The notes under the pieces were generated by a model. It ran no database searches and had not been told where the DNA came from. It saw only the letters and a program-made list of their open reading frames with translations. The position numbers were made by a program, and so were the translations under genes. A stretch of DNA of 64,000 nucleotides, taken from assembly GCF_004138485.1 (NCBI RefSeq), contig NZ_RYEV01000003.1, positions 992,001-1,056,000 of the forward strand. Direction: 5' to 3'. Positions within the stretch are counted from its first letter, which is position 1. Each line of letters starts with the position of its first letter. This document shows, piece by piece, positions 37,033-48,056 of the stretch. This DNA comes from Peristeroidobacter soli. Its GTDB lineage: Bacteria > Pseudomonadota > Gammaproteobacteria > Steroidobacterales > Steroidobacteraceae.

Positions 37033-37593
37033 GTGAAAGCTCCTTCGCAAAACAAGCCGCGGCAGCGGTCAACAACCAAGACAGCCTCGCCCTGGATGGC
37101 GGTGTCGCGCAGCGGCTCGCATCTGAACGTGGAGGACTTCCTCACGTTTCGATTGACGCGCCTGTCGAACTCCCTGCGCACCAATCTCACCAAGCCGTAT
37201 CTGGAGCAGTTCGATCTGAGCCTGCCGGAATGGCGCCTGCTGGCGCTGGTGGCACGCTTCGCGCCGATGCGCTTCTCGGAAGTCACGACCCGCAGCGGCA
37301 TGGACAAGGGTCAGGTGAGCCGGACGTTGCGCGTGATGGCGACGCGCGGGCTGACCAAGACCAAGGCGATCAAGGATCGCGGTTCGCGTTCGACCGAAGC
37401 GCTGGCGGCGCCGGTGATGGTTTCGATCACACCGAAAGGCACCGCTTTGTACAAAGCGGTGCTACCGGTGGCGCGCAAACGTCAGGCAGACATGCTGCTG
37501 ACGTTGAACGAGTCGGAGCGCGTGTCGTTGTACTCCATCATCGACAAGCTGGCGGCGACCATCGGCAACGCCGACAGCGCCGACGCTGAGTAA
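37033..37593 (+). CDS. MarR-family transcriptional regulator
   Basis: This 186-residue protein has a MarR winged-helix core (residues about 35-175): dimerisation helix VEDFLTFRLTRLSNSLRTNL, HTH RFSEVTTRSGMDKGQVSRTLRVMATRGL and a wing with basic residues. The frame begins at GTG 37033, directly after an in-frame stop; an ATG at residue 22 (37096) is an alternative start. It is unlinked to an obvious efflux or catabolic target, as the convergent downstream gene is folD. Ligand unknown. Confidence 0.88.
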   Translation: MKAPSQNKPRQRSTTKTASPWMAVSRSGSHLNVEDFLTFRLTRLSNSLRTNLTKPYLEQFDLSLPEWRLLALVARFAPMRFSEVTTRSGMDKGQVSRTLRVMATRGLTKTKAIKDRGSRSTEALAAPVMVSITPKGTALYKAVLPVARKRQADMLLTLNESERVSLYSIIDKLAATIGNADSADAE

Positions 37594-38490
37594 CTATTGA
37601 GAAACACCGATGAGCGGGCCGAGCGTGCCCGCTCGTGAACGGATCGCCGCGTTCACAGTGTTCATCAGCAGGCATGCGATGGTCATGGGCCCGACGCCGC
37701 CAGGCACGGGCGTGATTGCACCGGCATGTGACAGTGCCGCGTCGAAGTCGACGTCGCCGACCAGTTTGTTCTTCCCATCCGCGCCCGTGGTGCGATTGAT
37801 GCCCACGTCGATGACGATCGCGCCGGCGCGGATCCAGTCGCCGGCGATGGCTTTCGGTCGCCCGATGGCCGCCACCAGAATCTCCGCCTCGCGACACAGC
37901 TGCGGCAGATCGCGCGTGCGCGAGTGAGCAATCGTTACAGTGCAGTCGTTTTGTAACAGCAACTGTGCCATCGGCTTGCCGACGATGTTGGAACGGCCGA
38001 CCACGACGGCGCGCTTGCCGGCCAGATCGCGCGTCACTTCGCGAATCAGGATCAGACAGCCGAGCGGCGTGCACGGCACGGTTGCATCCTGACCCAGCGC
38101 CAGCCGGCCGGCATTGACCGCATGAAAGCCGTCGACATCCTTGGCCGGATCGATGGCGGCCAGCACCGCCGCGCTATCCACGCCGACCGGCAGCGGCAGC
38201 TGCACCAGAATGCCGTGCACATCGTCGCGAGCATTCAATTGCTCGACCAGTGCAATCAACTCCGAGGTGCCGGTGGTCGCGGGCAGGCGATGATCGAAAT
38301 GTTTCAGCCCGGCCGCCGCCGCTTGTTTGGTCTTGCTGCCGACGTACACCTGGCTGGCCGGATCGTCGCCGACCAGCACCACCGCCAGACCGGGAATCAC
38401 GCCGTGCCGGGCCAGCTCGGCGGTGCGGGCGGCAACGCGGTCACGCAGACGTTCGGCGACGGCGCGGCCGTCGATCAGAGTGGCGGTCAT
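37594..38490 (-). CDS. folD: Bifunctional methylene-THF dehydrogenase/cyclohydrolase FolD, copy 1
   Basis: A 298-residue enzyme interconverting 5,10-methylene-THF, methenyl-THF and 10-formyl-THF with NADP. Conserved features are the Y-x-x-x-K active-site segment ([11 protein letters not shown]), [32 protein letters not shown], the nucleotide-binding [17 protein letters not shown] and [15 protein letters not shown]. All catalytic positions are intact. It lies 14 bp after a malonyl-CoA synthetase-like gene on the same strand, an unusual pairing. A second complete folD is present at 46085-46969. Confidence 0.92.
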   Translation of the reverse strand: MTATLIDGRAVAERLRDRVAARTAELARHGVIPGLAVVLVGDDPASQVYVGSKTKQAAAAGLKHFDHRLPATTGTSELIALVEQLNARDDVHGILVQLPLPVGVDSAAVLAAIDPAKDVDGFHAVNAGRLALGQDATVPCTPLGCLILIREVTRDLAGKRAVVVGRSNIVGKPMAQLLLQNDCTVTIAHSRTRDLPQLCREAEILVAAIGRPKAIAGDWIRAGAIVIDVGINRTTGADGKNKLVGDVDFDAALSHAGAITPVPGGVGPMTIACLLMNTVNAAIRSRAGTLGPLIGVSQ

Positions 38491-38504
38491 GTGGAATTTC
38501 CTGG

Positions 38505-40031
38505 TTATGTATAGAGATCGCGATAGCGTTCGCGCAGGGCGCTTTTTTGTACTTTGCCCATGGTGTTCCGGGGCAGCTGGTCGACGAACACGATGCGCTT
38601 GGGCAGCTTGAATCTGGCCAGCCGTTGCTCGAGCGCGCTACGAATGCTCGCTTCGTCCAGCACGGCGTTCTCGTTCAGCACCACCACCGCGGTGACGCCT
38701 TCGCCGAAATCTGCATGGGGCACGCCGATGACGGCGCTCTCGTTCACGCCGGGCAGCGCGTCGATTTCCAGCTCGACCTCGATGGGATAGACGTTGTAAC
38801 CGCCGGTGATGATCAAGTCCTTGCCGCGACCGACGATATATACATAACCATGGGCGTCGCGCTTGCCGAGATCGCCGGTGATGAAAAAACCGTCCTCGCG
38901 AAATTCAGACGCGGTTTTCTCCGGCATGCGCCAGTAACCCGAGAAAACATTCGGGCCCCGCACTTCGATCATGCCGATGGCGTCGGGCTGCGTCAGCGGC
39001 GCGCCGCTCTCCGGAGCCGCGATCCTCACTTCGACACCTGGCAGCGCGGGGCCGACCGATCCTGGAATGCGCTGGCCATCGTACGGGTTGGACGTGTTCA
39101 TCAGCGTCTCGCTCATGCCATAGCGTTCCAGGATGGCGTGGCCGGTGCGTGCCTGAAATTCCCGATGGGTCTCGGCCAGCAGCGGCGCCGAACCCGAAAC
39201 GAACAAGCGCACGTTGCGCACCGTGTGCCGGTTCAGTCCGGGGTGTTGTAACAGGCGCGTGTAGAAGGTCGGCACGCCCATCATCACGCTGGCCCGGGGC
39301 AGCAGCCGGATGATTTCGTCGGCGTCGAATTTCGCCAGGAACAGCATCGAGCTGCCCGACGCCAGCACGGTGTTGATCGCGACGAACAGGCCATGCACGT
39401 GAAAGATCGGCAGGGCGTGCAACAGCACGTCGTGCGGGCTGAAGCGCCAGGCCTGTGCCAGTGTCGTCGCATTGGATGACAGGTTGGCGCGCGTGAGCAT
39501 CGCACCTTTGGAGCGGCCGGTGGTGCCGGAGGTGTAGAGCAAGGCTGCCAGCGTTGCCGGAGCATGAGCGGCCCTTTGAGGTGCGTGGCCGGCGATTTCC
39601 AGCAGCGAGCCGCCGCCGCGATCGTCCAATGTTTCCACGTGCTCGACGCCACACGCCGCGGCGATCGGTCGTACCTGCTCGCGATCGGCGGGGCGCACGA
39701 CCGCGACGCTCGGGGCGGCATCGCCAAGAAAATATTCGAGCTCGGCGAGGGTGTAAGCCGTGTTCAAAGGAACGAAAGTCGCGTCGAGGTGCAGGCAGGC
39801 CAGGTACAGCGCGATGGCCTCGGGAGATTTCTCGACCTGGGCGACGACCCGATCGCCGGGCTTCACTTCGAGCGTCGTCAACGCTCCGGCGAGCCGTCGG
39901 GTGAGCGCGGCCATTTGACCATAATTGAAGCGGCGTCCCGTGCCAGTTTCCAGCAACGGGCGTTCCGGATCGTCAGCGGCGACGGCTTCCAGCCACTGTG
40001 ACGGATCGTCGGTGGCAGCGGCATTCGACAT
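38505..40031 (-). CDS. matB: Malonyl-CoA synthetase-like acyl-CoA ligase (MatB type)
   Basis: This 508-residue member of the ANL adenylate-forming family has the P-loop [19 protein letters not shown], the A5 region [26 protein letters not shown], the TGD motif FITGDLG and the A10 lysine [13 protein letters not shown]. The [12 protein letters not shown] sequence after the SET motif is characteristic of malonyl-CoA synthetases, which make malonyl-CoA from malonate, CoA and ATP. Neither matA nor matC is adjacent, so the malonate source is unclear, and a closely related short acyl substrate is possible. It is followed by folD. Confidence 0.83.
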   Translation of the reverse strand: MSNAAATDDPSQWLEAVAADDPERPLLETGTGRRFNYGQMAALTRRLAGALTTLEVKPGDRVVAQVEKSPEAIALYLACLHLDATFVPLNTAYTLAELEYFLGDAAPSVAVVRPADREQVRPIAAACGVEHVETLDDRGGGSLLEIAGHAPQRAAHAPATLAALLYTSGTTGRSKGAMLTRANLSSNATTLAQAWRFSPHDVLLHALPIFHVHGLFVAINTVLASGSSMLFLAKFDADEIIRLLPRASVMMGVPTFYTRLLQHPGLNRHTVRNVRLFVSGSAPLLAETHREFQARTGHAILERYGMSETLMNTSNPYDGQRIPGSVGPALPGVEVRIAAPESGAPLTQPDAIGMIEVRGPNVFSGYWRMPEKTASEFREDGFFITGDLGKRDAHGYVYIVGRGKDLIITGGYNVYPIEVELEIDALPGVNESAVIGVPHADFGEGVTAVVVLNENAVLDEASIRSALEQRLARFKLPKRIVFVDQLPRNTMGKVQKSALRERYRDLYT

Positions 40032-40088
40032 CGGCGGATCTCATGAGGCGTGGTCAGGCGCCCATGATAGCGCCCCGGCCCTGACGAC

Positions 40089-41150
40089 TCAGGCCCGGTT
40101 GGAGACGGCGCGCTTCTCTTCGTACATGGCGGCATCGGCGCGCGCCAGCAGCGACTCGAGGTCTTCTTCGGTGGGAATGTCCACCAGCGTCATGCCCACG
40201 CTGATGTTCAGCGGATAGGGGCGGCGATGGGTTTGATTGAAGACCTGCAGATGATCGCGCAGCCGGCCGGCCAGCGCGTGCAGGTCCTGAGTGGAATGCA
40301 CGTGCGCCATGGCGACGAACTCGTCGCCGCCGATGCGCGCCAGAATGTCCGAGCTGCGAAATGTATCGCGCAGTACTTCGGCGGTATCGCGCAGTGCCTG
40401 GTCGCCGGCCTGATGACCGAGGTTGTCGTTGATGCGCTTCAGGCCGTTCAAGTCCATGAAGAACACGCCCATCGCATAGTGCTCGCGCTGGGCCACTTTC
40501 AGCGCCTGCTGGGCCAGCTCGAAAAAGCCGCGGCGATTGCGCAGCTGGGTCAGCTCGTCGATCAGCGTCAGGTTCTGCAGCAGCTCGGCGCTTCGGCGCA
40601 GTTCTTCTTCGCGCTCGCGGACTTGCTGCTCGGCGCGATGCTTGTGGATGGCGACCTCGATCGCACAGCGCAGCTCGTCTTCCTGGAACGGCTTGATCAA
40701 ATATCCGAGCGGACCGGTGAGCACCGCGCGCTGGAGCGTCTCGGCGTCGCGATGACCGGTGAGAAAGATGACCGGCACATGCGCGTGTTCCTGCATCATG
40801 CGCGCCGCCTGAATGCCATCGATCTCGCCTCGCAGGCTCACGTCCATGACCACCAGCTCGGGCCGCAACTGGGTGGCCATGCTCACCGCCTGCGCGCCCT
40901 CGCTCGCCACGCCGCTGATGCGGTAGCCGAGGCGGGTGAGTGCTTCCATCAGGTCCTGCGCGACAATGCCCTCATCCTCGACGATGAGGATGGCCGGTCC
41001 TGCGCATCCGCGCGCGCCCGGCATTTGGGCGTCCTGCCCATCAGATGCCGGCCGGGACTCGGGCTCGACGTCGGTCAGATCGTCGTCGGATGGCGACGAA
41101 TCCTGCCGGGTCGAACGGTCGAAGCGGTTGCGAGGCTCCACGTTGAACAA
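40089..41150 (-). CDS. Response regulator with GGDEF diguanylate cyclase output
   Basis: This 353-residue protein has a disordered N-terminus (1-50), a receiver domain (about 53-168; phospho-acceptor Asp103 in VVMDVSL, Lys153 in LIKPF), a coiled linker and a GGDEF domain (about 192-350) with the intact GGDEF signature at 274-278. An inhibitory I-site RxxD (Arg265-Asp268) lies five residues before it. It should make c-di-GMP when phosphorylated and be product-inhibited. No partner kinase is adjacent. Because the window also holds a c-di-GMP riboswitch operon, this is one possible local source of the signal. Confidence 0.92.
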   Translation of the reverse strand: MFNVEPRNRFDRSTRQDSSPSDDDLTDVEPESRPASDGQDAQMPGARGCAGPAILIVEDEGIVAQDLMEALTRLGYRISGVASEGAQAVSMATQLRPELVVMDVSLRGEIDGIQAARMMQEHAHVPVIFLTGHRDAETLQRAVLTGPLGYLIKPFQEDELRCAIEVAIHKHRAEQQVREREEELRRSAELLQNLTLIDELTQLRNRRGFFELAQQALKVAQREHYAMGVFFMDLNGLKRINDNLGHQAGDQALRDTAEVLRDTFRSSDILARIGGDEFVAMAHVHSTQDLHALAGRLRDHLQVFNQTHRRPYPLNISVGMTLVDIPTEEDLESLLARADAAMYEEKRAVSNRA

Positions 41151-41298
41151 TCCGTCACTCCCCTCGGGGCGCTCCCCACCTTGAATGCTCCGTAACGCTT
41201 GAACCCACCTACGGGTTCACCAGTAATTCCATCCGTTGGACCCACGGGACGGCCGCCAAGGCTACAATTCGGTTTTGACAATTTCAGGAGAACGGCGT

Positions 41299-42270
41299 TT
41301 GACTCAGCATGCACAGGCCGGTGGACGGGCTCTGATCTGCGGCTCGGTGGCCTTCGATACCATCATGGTGTTCGAGGACCGGTTCCGGAATCACATCCTG
41401 CCCGACAAGATCCACATGCTGAACGTGTCGTTCCTGGTGCCGCAGATGCGGCGCGAGTACGGCGGCTGTGGCGGCAACATCGCCTACAACCTCAAGCTGC
41501 TCGGCGACACTGGATACCTCATGGCGACGGTCGGCCGCGATGCTGGCTTATACCTGGACTGGATGCGGCAGAACGGTATCCCCACGGATTACGTGCGCGT
41601 GCTGGAAAGCGAGCACACCGCGCAGGGCTTCGTGACCACGGACCTCGACGACAATCAGATCTGGGCCTTTCATCCGGGCGCCATGCAACAGTCGCACGTC
41701 AATGAAGTGTCGCAGGCGATCCAGCGGGCCGAGCAGCCCATCAAAGTCGGCATCGTCGCTCCCGATGGTCGCGACGGCATGCTTCAGCACGCCGCGCAGT
41801 TCGCCGCGGCCGGCATTCCCTTTATTTTCGATCTGGGCCAGGCCATGCCGTTGTTCGACGGCGAGCACTTGAAGAACTTCATCAGCAAGGCCACCTATGT
41901 GACGCTGAATGATTACGAGTGGCAGGTGGTGCAGCAGCGCACCGGCTGGAACGAAGCCCAAATACTCAAGCACGTCCAGGCATTGATCGTCACGCGTGGC
42001 GCCGAGGGCTCGGAAATCCATACCCGCGAGGGCAAGATCGTGATTCCGACGGCGAAGCCGAAGGCGGTGGTCGATCCGACCGGTTGCGGCGATGCCTATC
42101 GCGCCGGTCTGCTGCACGGGCTGATCCATGGTCGGGATTGGGAGACGACGGGCCGGATTGCGTCGCTGCTCGGAGCGATCAAGATCGAATCCCGCGGCAC
42201 CCAAAACCATCGGTTCAGCCGCGACGAATTTGCTACCCGCTATCGGGAAAACTTTGGTACCCCGCTGTAA
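41299..42270 (+). CDS. PfkB-family adenosine kinase
   Basis: A 323-residue ribokinase-like protein with the N-terminal GG region (REYGGCGGNIAYNLKLLG) and the C-terminal catalytic motif DPTGCGDAYRAGLLHG containing the base Asp. It was assigned as adenosine kinase because it sits directly before metK and ahcY: SAH hydrolysis releases adenosine, and phosphorylating it to AMP pulls the reaction forward. The start is a TTG at 41299 with an AGGAGAA ribosome site seven bases upstream; an earlier in-frame ATG lacks one. A TACAAT (41263-41268) may be the -10 box. The exact sugar or nucleoside specificity is inferred from context. Confidence 0.85.
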   Translation: MTQHAQAGGRALICGSVAFDTIMVFEDRFRNHILPDKIHMLNVSFLVPQMRREYGGCGGNIAYNLKLLGDTGYLMATVGRDAGLYLDWMRQNGIPTDYVRVLESEHTAQGFVTTDLDDNQIWAFHPGAMQQSHVNEVSQAIQRAEQPIKVGIVAPDGRDGMLQHAAQFAAAGIPFIFDLGQAMPLFDGEHLKNFISKATYVTLNDYEWQVVQQRTGWNEAQILKHVQALIVTRGAEGSEIHTREGKIVIPTAKPKAVVDPTGCGDAYRAGLLHGLIHGRDWETTGRIASLLGAIKIESRGTQNHRFSRDEFATRYRENFGTPL

Positions 42271-42315
42271 CCGCCGGCGGGTTAGCATTCGAATTCAAGT
42301 CAAAGGACCTTCTTA

Positions 42316-43500
42316 ATGAGCAGCAGCTTCCTGTTTACCTCCGAATCCGTCTCGGAAGGGCATCCGGACAAAGTCGCGGATCAGATCTCCGATGGCGTCC
42401 TGGATGCCATCCTGGCGCAGGATAAGTACTCGCGCGTTGCCGCCGAGACCCTGTGCACGACCGGCCTGGTGGTGCTTGCCGGCGAGATCACGACCGGCGC
42501 CGTGGTCGATTTCCAGGCGGTCGCGCGCGACACGATTCAACGCATCGGCTACGACAACACCGACTACGGCATCGACTACAAAGGCTGCTCGGTGCTGGTC
42601 GCGTATGGCAAACAGTCTCAGGACATTGCCCAGGGCGTGGACGAAGGCCGCGGTATCGATCTGGATCAAGGTGCCGGCGACCAGGGCCTGATGTTCGGTT
42701 ACGCGTGCGATGAAACGCCCAGCCTGATGCCGCTGCCCATCTATCTGTCGCATCGTCTGGTCGAGCGTCAGGCGCAGTTGCGCAAGAACGGCAAGCTGCC
42801 CTGGCTGCGTCCGGACGCGAAGTCGCAGGTCACCATTCGTTATATCGACGGCAGGCCGAAAGAGATCGACACCGTCGTGCTCTCGACCCAGCATCACCCG
42901 GACATCGAGCACAAGCAGCTGTCCGAGGCGGTGATCGAGGAGATCGTGAAGCCGGTGCTGCCGAAGGAAATGATCGGCAAGAAGGTGAACTATCTGATCA
43001 ATCCCACCGGCCGGTTCGTGGTCGGCGGTCCGCAGGGCGATGCCGGTCTGACCGGTCGCAAGATCATCGTCGACACCTACGGCGGTGCCGCTCCGCACGG
43101 CGGTGGCGCGTTCTCGGGCAAGGACCCGTCGAAGGTCGACCGCTCGGCTGCTTACGCTGCGCGCTACGTCGCCAAGAACATCGTCGCCTCGGGCCTGGCG
43201 ACCAAGGCTCAGGTGCAGGTGTCGTACGCGATCGGCGTCGCCAAGCCCACCAGCATCATGGTCACCACTTTCGGCACCGGCAAAGTGTCCGACGAGCGCC
43301 TGGAAGAGCTGGTCGCGAAACATTTCGACCTGCGCCCGAAGGGCATCATCCAGATGCTGGACCTGCTGCGTCCGATCTACCAGAAGACCGCCTCCTACGG
43401 CCATTTCGGCCGCAATGAGCCGGAATTCACCTGGGAAAAGACCGACAAGGCCGAGTTGCTGGCGGCCGAGGCCGGCGCCAAGCGCGCGGCCAACGCCTGA
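42316..43500 (+). CDS. metK: S-adenosylmethionine synthetase
   Basis: This 394-residue enzyme makes SAM from methionine and ATP. Diagnostic stretches are [36 protein letters not shown] (the hexapeptide GAGDQG), the P-loop-like [25 protein letters not shown] and the C-terminal [17 protein letters not shown]. Length and motifs are complete. It follows the adenosine kinase by 45 bp with an AAGGA ribosome site and is closed by an intrinsic terminator before the SAH riboswitch, so ahcY can be regulated independently. Confidence 0.97.
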   Translation: MSSSFLFTSESVSEGHPDKVADQISDGVLDAILAQDKYSRVAAETLCTTGLVVLAGEITTGAVVDFQAVARDTIQRIGYDNTDYGIDYKGCSVLVAYGKQSQDIAQGVDEGRGIDLDQGAGDQGLMFGYACDETPSLMPLPIYLSHRLVERQAQLRKNGKLPWLRPDAKSQVTIRYIDGRPKEIDTVVLSTQHHPDIEHKQLSEAVIEEIVKPVLPKEMIGKKVNYLINPTGRFVVGGPQGDAGLTGRKIIVDTYGGAAPHGGGAFSGKDPSKVDRSAAYAARYVAKNIVASGLATKAQVQVSYAIGVAKPTSIMVTTFGTGKVSDERLEELVAKHFDLRPKGIIQMLDLLRPIYQKTASYGHFGRNEPEFTWEKTDKAELLAAEAGAKRAANA

Positions 43501-43522
43501 CGAATAGACTGTATTGGTTCAC

Positions 43523-43558
43523 ACGCCGGGCTCGACGCATCGTCGGGCCCGGCGTTTT
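43523..43558 (+). terminator. Intrinsic terminator after metK
   Basis: A GC-rich hairpin with arms ACGCCGGGC-TCGACG and CGTCG-GGCCCGGCGT is followed by TTTT. It separates metK from the riboswitch-controlled ahcY transcript. The short T run suggests partial read-through is possible. Confidence 0.75.
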
Positions 43559-43582
43559 ACGTTAGAATCCCCGCTCCGCGAT

Positions 43583-43664
43583 CCGAGGGGCGCTGCAGCA
43601 GCTCGAGGCGTTCCGCCCATGACTGCCAGGCTCGGCTCGCAAGCCAACAGGCAACGGCGCCCTC
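43583..43664 (+). promoter_or_regulatory. S-adenosylhomocysteine (SAH) riboswitch
   Basis: The element begins CCGAGGGGCGCTGC (43583-43596), continues with a variable hairpin, then GCCAGGCTCGG (43625-43635) and ends CAACGGCGCCC (43652-43662). CCGAG pairs with CTCGG (P1), and GGGCGC can pair with GCGCCC at the 3' end to form the characteristic pseudoknot. These are the conserved blocks of the SAH riboswitch class found upstream of ahcY in proteobacteria. It ends about 20 nt before the ahcY start codon, so SAH binding should raise expression of ahcY and of the coupled purU and folD. Bounds are approximate. Confidence 0.92.
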
Positions 43665-43685
43665 CAACTTAAGACGGAGATATGT

Positions 43686-45104
<1,419 letters not shown>

Positions 45105-45137
45105 AGCGGGGCACTCCGTCCCGTCCAGGAGATGACC

Positions 45138-46088
45138 ATGTCCGACGGCTCGACTCCCGCCAACCTGAGCTCCCTGTCCCGCGCCGTTGTGCCCAAGGGG
45201 GGTTCGGGTCGAGGTCCCGGGGTGGCGAAGCCGCCGAGCATGGTCCTGACCACGGCCTGTCCCGACACCACCGGTGTCGTGGCGGCCGTGGCCAGTTTCC
45301 TCGCTACCAACAATTGCCTCATCACCGAGGCACAGCACTACGACGATCCGGATTCGGACACGTCGTTCATGCGCACCGTGTTTCATGACAACGGTCAGGG
45401 CGCGCCCTCGTTACAGAAGATGGACGAGGCCTTCTCGAATGCAGTCGCGCAGCGTTTCGGCATGCGCTGGAAATTCCACGAAGCGTCGCGCAAGTGTCGC
45501 GCGGTGCTGGCGGTGTCCAGGCAAGGCCACTGCCTGAACAGCATGTTGCATCGCTGGAGCACCGGCACGCTGCCCATTGAAGTGGTCGCGGTCGTCTCCA
45601 ATCATCAGGACATGCGCAGCCTGAGCGAGTGGCACGGGGTGCCGTATCACTATCTGCCCGTGCTCGACGGGCGCAAGGCCGAGCAGGAACAGCGCATGAT
45701 CGATCTGTTCGAGAAGGTCGACGGCGAGCTGCTGGTGCTGGCGCGCTACATGCAGATCCTGACGCCGCGGGCCTGCGAATATTTCGCCGGCCGGGCCATC
45801 AATATCCATCATTCGTTCCTGCCGGGCTTCAAGGGCGCCAAGGCGTATCATCAGGCGCACGCCCGCGGCGTGAAGCTCATCGGCGCGACCGCGCACTATG
45901 TGACGACGGATCTGGATGAAGGCCCGATCATCGAGCAGGAAGTGGCGCGCGTGGATCACACCATGACGCCGGAAGAATTGGTCAGCATCGGCGCCGATCT
46001 CGAGAGCGTGGTGTTGAATCGGGCCGTGAAGTGGCACGCCGAGCGGCGCGTGTTCGCGAATGGCAGCAAGACGGTGGTACTGAAGTGA
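45138..46088 (+). CDS. purU: Formyltetrahydrofolate deformylase
   Basis: A 316-residue enzyme releasing formate and THF from 10-formyl-THF. After a Gly/Pro-rich extension of about 33 residues comes an N-terminal ACT domain (VLTTACPDTTGVVAAVASFL) and a formyltransferase-like catalytic domain with INIHHSFLPGFKGAKAYHQA, GVKLIGATAHYVTTDLDEGPIIEQ and the catalytic Asn/His/Asp. ATG 45138 was preferred over 45132 because of its spacing from AGGAG. It lies 33 bp after ahcY and overlaps folD copy 2 (GTGA at 46085-46088), so the three are one riboswitch-controlled unit. Confidence 0.92.
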   Translation: MSDGSTPANLSSLSRAVVPKGGSGRGPGVAKPPSMVLTTACPDTTGVVAAVASFLATNNCLITEAQHYDDPDSDTSFMRTVFHDNGQGAPSLQKMDEAFSNAVAQRFGMRWKFHEASRKCRAVLAVSRQGHCLNSMLHRWSTGTLPIEVVAVVSNHQDMRSLSEWHGVPYHYLPVLDGRKAEQEQRMIDLFEKVDGELLVLARYMQILTPRACEYFAGRAINIHHSFLPGFKGAKAYHQAHARGVKLIGATAHYVTTDLDEGPIIEQEVARVDHTMTPEELVSIGADLESVVLNRAVKWHAERRVFANGSKTVVLK

Positions 46089-46969
46089 CGGCAAAGATTA
46101 TCGACGGCAAGGCGATTGCGAAAAAACTGCGCGCGGAATATCACGCTCGCGTCGACGTGCTGCGCTCTCGTCACAATGTGACGCCGGCGCTGGCAGTCAT
46201 TCTGGTCGGCGACAACCCGGCGTCGCAGTCCTACGTTCGCAACAAGATCGCCGGCTGCAAGGAAGTCGGCATCCGCTCCGAGCTGGTCGAATTGCCGGCG
46301 AGCACCACCGAGGAGCAGGTGCTCGATCACATCGAACGTCTCAACAACGACCCGACCGTGCACGGCATCCTCGTGCAGTTGCCGTTACCGGCGCACATCC
46401 GCGTGTCGAGCGTGCTGGAGAAGATTTCCGTCGAGAAGGATGTGGATGGCTTTCATCTGTACAACATGGGCGGCCTGGTCACCGGCAGCACGGTGTTTTC
46501 GCCGTGCACGCCGTACGGTGTGCAGAAGATCCTCGAGCACGAAAACATCCGGGTCGAGGGACAGAACGTCGTGGTGGTCGGCGCCAGCAACATCGTCGGC
46601 AAGCCCACCGCGCTGATGTTGATGCAGCAGGATGCGACCGTGGTCATTTGTCACAAGAAGACGCGCGACCTCGGTCATTTCACGTTGCTCGCGGACATCC
46701 TGGTCGTGGCGGCCGGCGTGCCGAATCTGATCGTGCCGCAGATCGTGAAGACCGGTGCGGTGGTCATCGACGTGGGTTTCAATCGCCTGCCCGACGGCCG
46801 TATCGTCGGCGACGTCGACTTCGAGGGCGTGAAAGAGAAGGCGTCGTACATCACGCCGGTGCCGGGCGGCGTGGGTCAGATGACCGTCACCATGCTCCTG
46901 CACAACACGATTCTGTCCGCCGAGCGCGCCGCGTCCGCGACGACGTCGCCGTTCCGTCGGCGCGCCTGA
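46085..46969 (+). CDS. folD: Bifunctional methylene-THF dehydrogenase/cyclohydrolase FolD, copy 2
   Basis: A 294-residue FolD starting at a GTG that overlaps the purU stop. Signatures are ASQSYVRNKIAGC (Y-x-x-x-K), [52 protein letters not shown] and PVPGGVGQMTVTMLL. The catalytic residues are intact, yet the protein is clearly divergent from copy 1 (37594-38490), so this is not a recent duplication. Its place after purU suggests it supplies or drains formyl-THF in step with methyl-cycle load through the SAH riboswitch. Confidence 0.93.
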   Translation: MTAKIIDGKAIAKKLRAEYHARVDVLRSRHNVTPALAVILVGDNPASQSYVRNKIAGCKEVGIRSELVELPASTTEEQVLDHIERLNNDPTVHGILVQLPLPAHIRVSSVLEKISVEKDVDGFHLYNMGGLVTGSTVFSPCTPYGVQKILEHENIRVEGQNVVVVGASNIVGKPTALMLMQQDATVVICHKKTRDLGHFTLLADILVVAAGVPNLIVPQIVKTGAVVIDVGFNRLPDGRIVGDVDFEGVKEKASYITPVPGGVGQMTVTMLLHNTILSAERAASATTSPFRRRA

Positions 46970-46990
46970 TCTCCCGGCATCACCCAGCCG

Positions 46991-47115
46991 ATTCAGGCGA
47001 CCCGACCAAATATCACCGCCGTGAGCATTCAGGCGATTCGGGCCGGGCGGCGAATAACATCGCCGCGAGTGCTCAGGCGATTCGGGCCACGCGGCGAAAT
47101 AACATCGCCGCGAGT
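46991..47115. repeat. Degenerate tandem repeat derived from the 3' end of the adjacent gene
   Basis: Three consecutive units begin ATTCAGGCGA (46991), ATTCAGGCGATTCGGGCC (47027) and GCTCAGGCGATTCGGGCC (47071), with lengths of about 36, 44 and 45 nt; the last two also share AACATCGCCGCGAGT. The third unit is the last 14 codons and stop of the minus-strand gene at 47073; the other two are decayed copies in the spacer. Confidence 0.85.
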
Positions 47116-48035
47116 TGCGAGCCCATGCCGCTCGCGACATAGGCCATCCGTTTGTTGTCGGTGAGCTTGCGCAGCCAGTCGAACGCGCCGCCGTCGATCA
47201 ATGGCACGGCGTTGCCGTCCGGTGTGCCGGCGTCGAGCATGAATCGCAGTCCGTCATAATACCGATGCTCCAGCGTTTCCAGCGTCACCGGCAGCTCGCG
47301 TGGTTCCTCGCTGACGCGTTCGCTTGAATGCCGCCGCTCTGGCGCGCTGAATTCTCGGCCAATGCGTTCGGCCACGTGCCGCCGTTCCGGGGTGGCAAGC
47401 AGCCTCAGCCGGCGATCCGGGAAGTGGTAGCCGTGCTGCTCCAGCCGGTCGAGCGCCGCAATGTGAGTTCGAATGTGCTCGATCAATGCTTCGGTGACAA
47501 AGCCATGATCCTTGCGTTCATGCGCGGCCGACGCCAGACAAAACATTCGAAAATGCGCGGCGAATCCCGGTCGCTTCGGTAGGGCTTGCGCGCGCACGCA
47601 GCGGTGACTGGTCGTGAGCTTGATTGTCGCGTCGGGCGCTTCTCGTAAGCGCCTGGCGCACTCCAACGCGAGCACGTTGGTCGGATCGGAAACGACTTCG
47701 GTACCGCGCGCGGTAGAAACAATTCTGTTCTGGCTCGTCAGCGCTACCGTCGAGCAGGACGCGAGCGGTGCGACCGGCGATAGTTCGAGTGCTTCGAAAT
47801 CGGCGGCTGCGGCGAGCAGATGTGAGTCCAGTTCGTTCAGCGTGCGCTGATTCACCGCGCAAGGTTGCACGAACCGATCAGTTTCCCATTGCTGACGAAC
47901 CGTGGAAGGCGAGCGCTGCGCGGCGCGCTGCCCCAATACCGACAGCAGCAAGGACCATAGCTCGGTCGCGGCCATTCCCTGCGCCAACGACTGGCGCAGC
48001 GTTGCATCGATGCTCACAGGGTCCGTGCGGCTCAT
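47073..48035 (-). CDS. Conserved hypothetical protein
   Basis: A 320-residue soluble protein from ATG 48035 (a GTG at 48053 would add six residues). Recognisable but unassigned blocks are FVQPCAVNQRTLNELDSHLL, DFEALELSPVAPLASCSTVAL, and RGTEVVSDPTNVLALECARR, which look like strongly constrained sequence, possibly an enzyme core resembling class II synthetase-type proteins. The second half is Arg/His-rich. I cannot assign a function. Its 3' end has been tandemly duplicated into the spacer. It is preceded by a small proline-rich membrane protein gene on the same strand, about 21 bp apart. Confidence 0.7.
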   Translation of the reverse strand: MSRTDPVSIDATLRQSLAQGMAATELWSLLLSVLGQRAAQRSPSTVRQQWETDRFVQPCAVNQRTLNELDSHLLAAAADFEALELSPVAPLASCSTVALTSQNRIVSTARGTEVVSDPTNVLALECARRLREAPDATIKLTTSHRCVRAQALPKRPGFAAHFRMFCLASAAHERKDHGFVTEALIEHIRTHIAALDRLEQHGYHFPDRRLRLLATPERRHVAERIGREFSAPERRHSSERVSEEPRELPVTLETLEHRYYDGLRFMLDAGTPDGNAVPLIDGGAFDWLRKLTDNKRMAYVASGMGSQLAAMLFRRVARIA

Positions 48036-48056
48036 GGCACGCCGAGAGTACACCAG

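Noticed and set aside
41275-41280. TTGACA upstream of adenosine kinase as a -35 box
   Set aside because: It lies only about 20 bp before the start codon and overlaps the ribosome-site region, leaving no room for a -10 box and leader.
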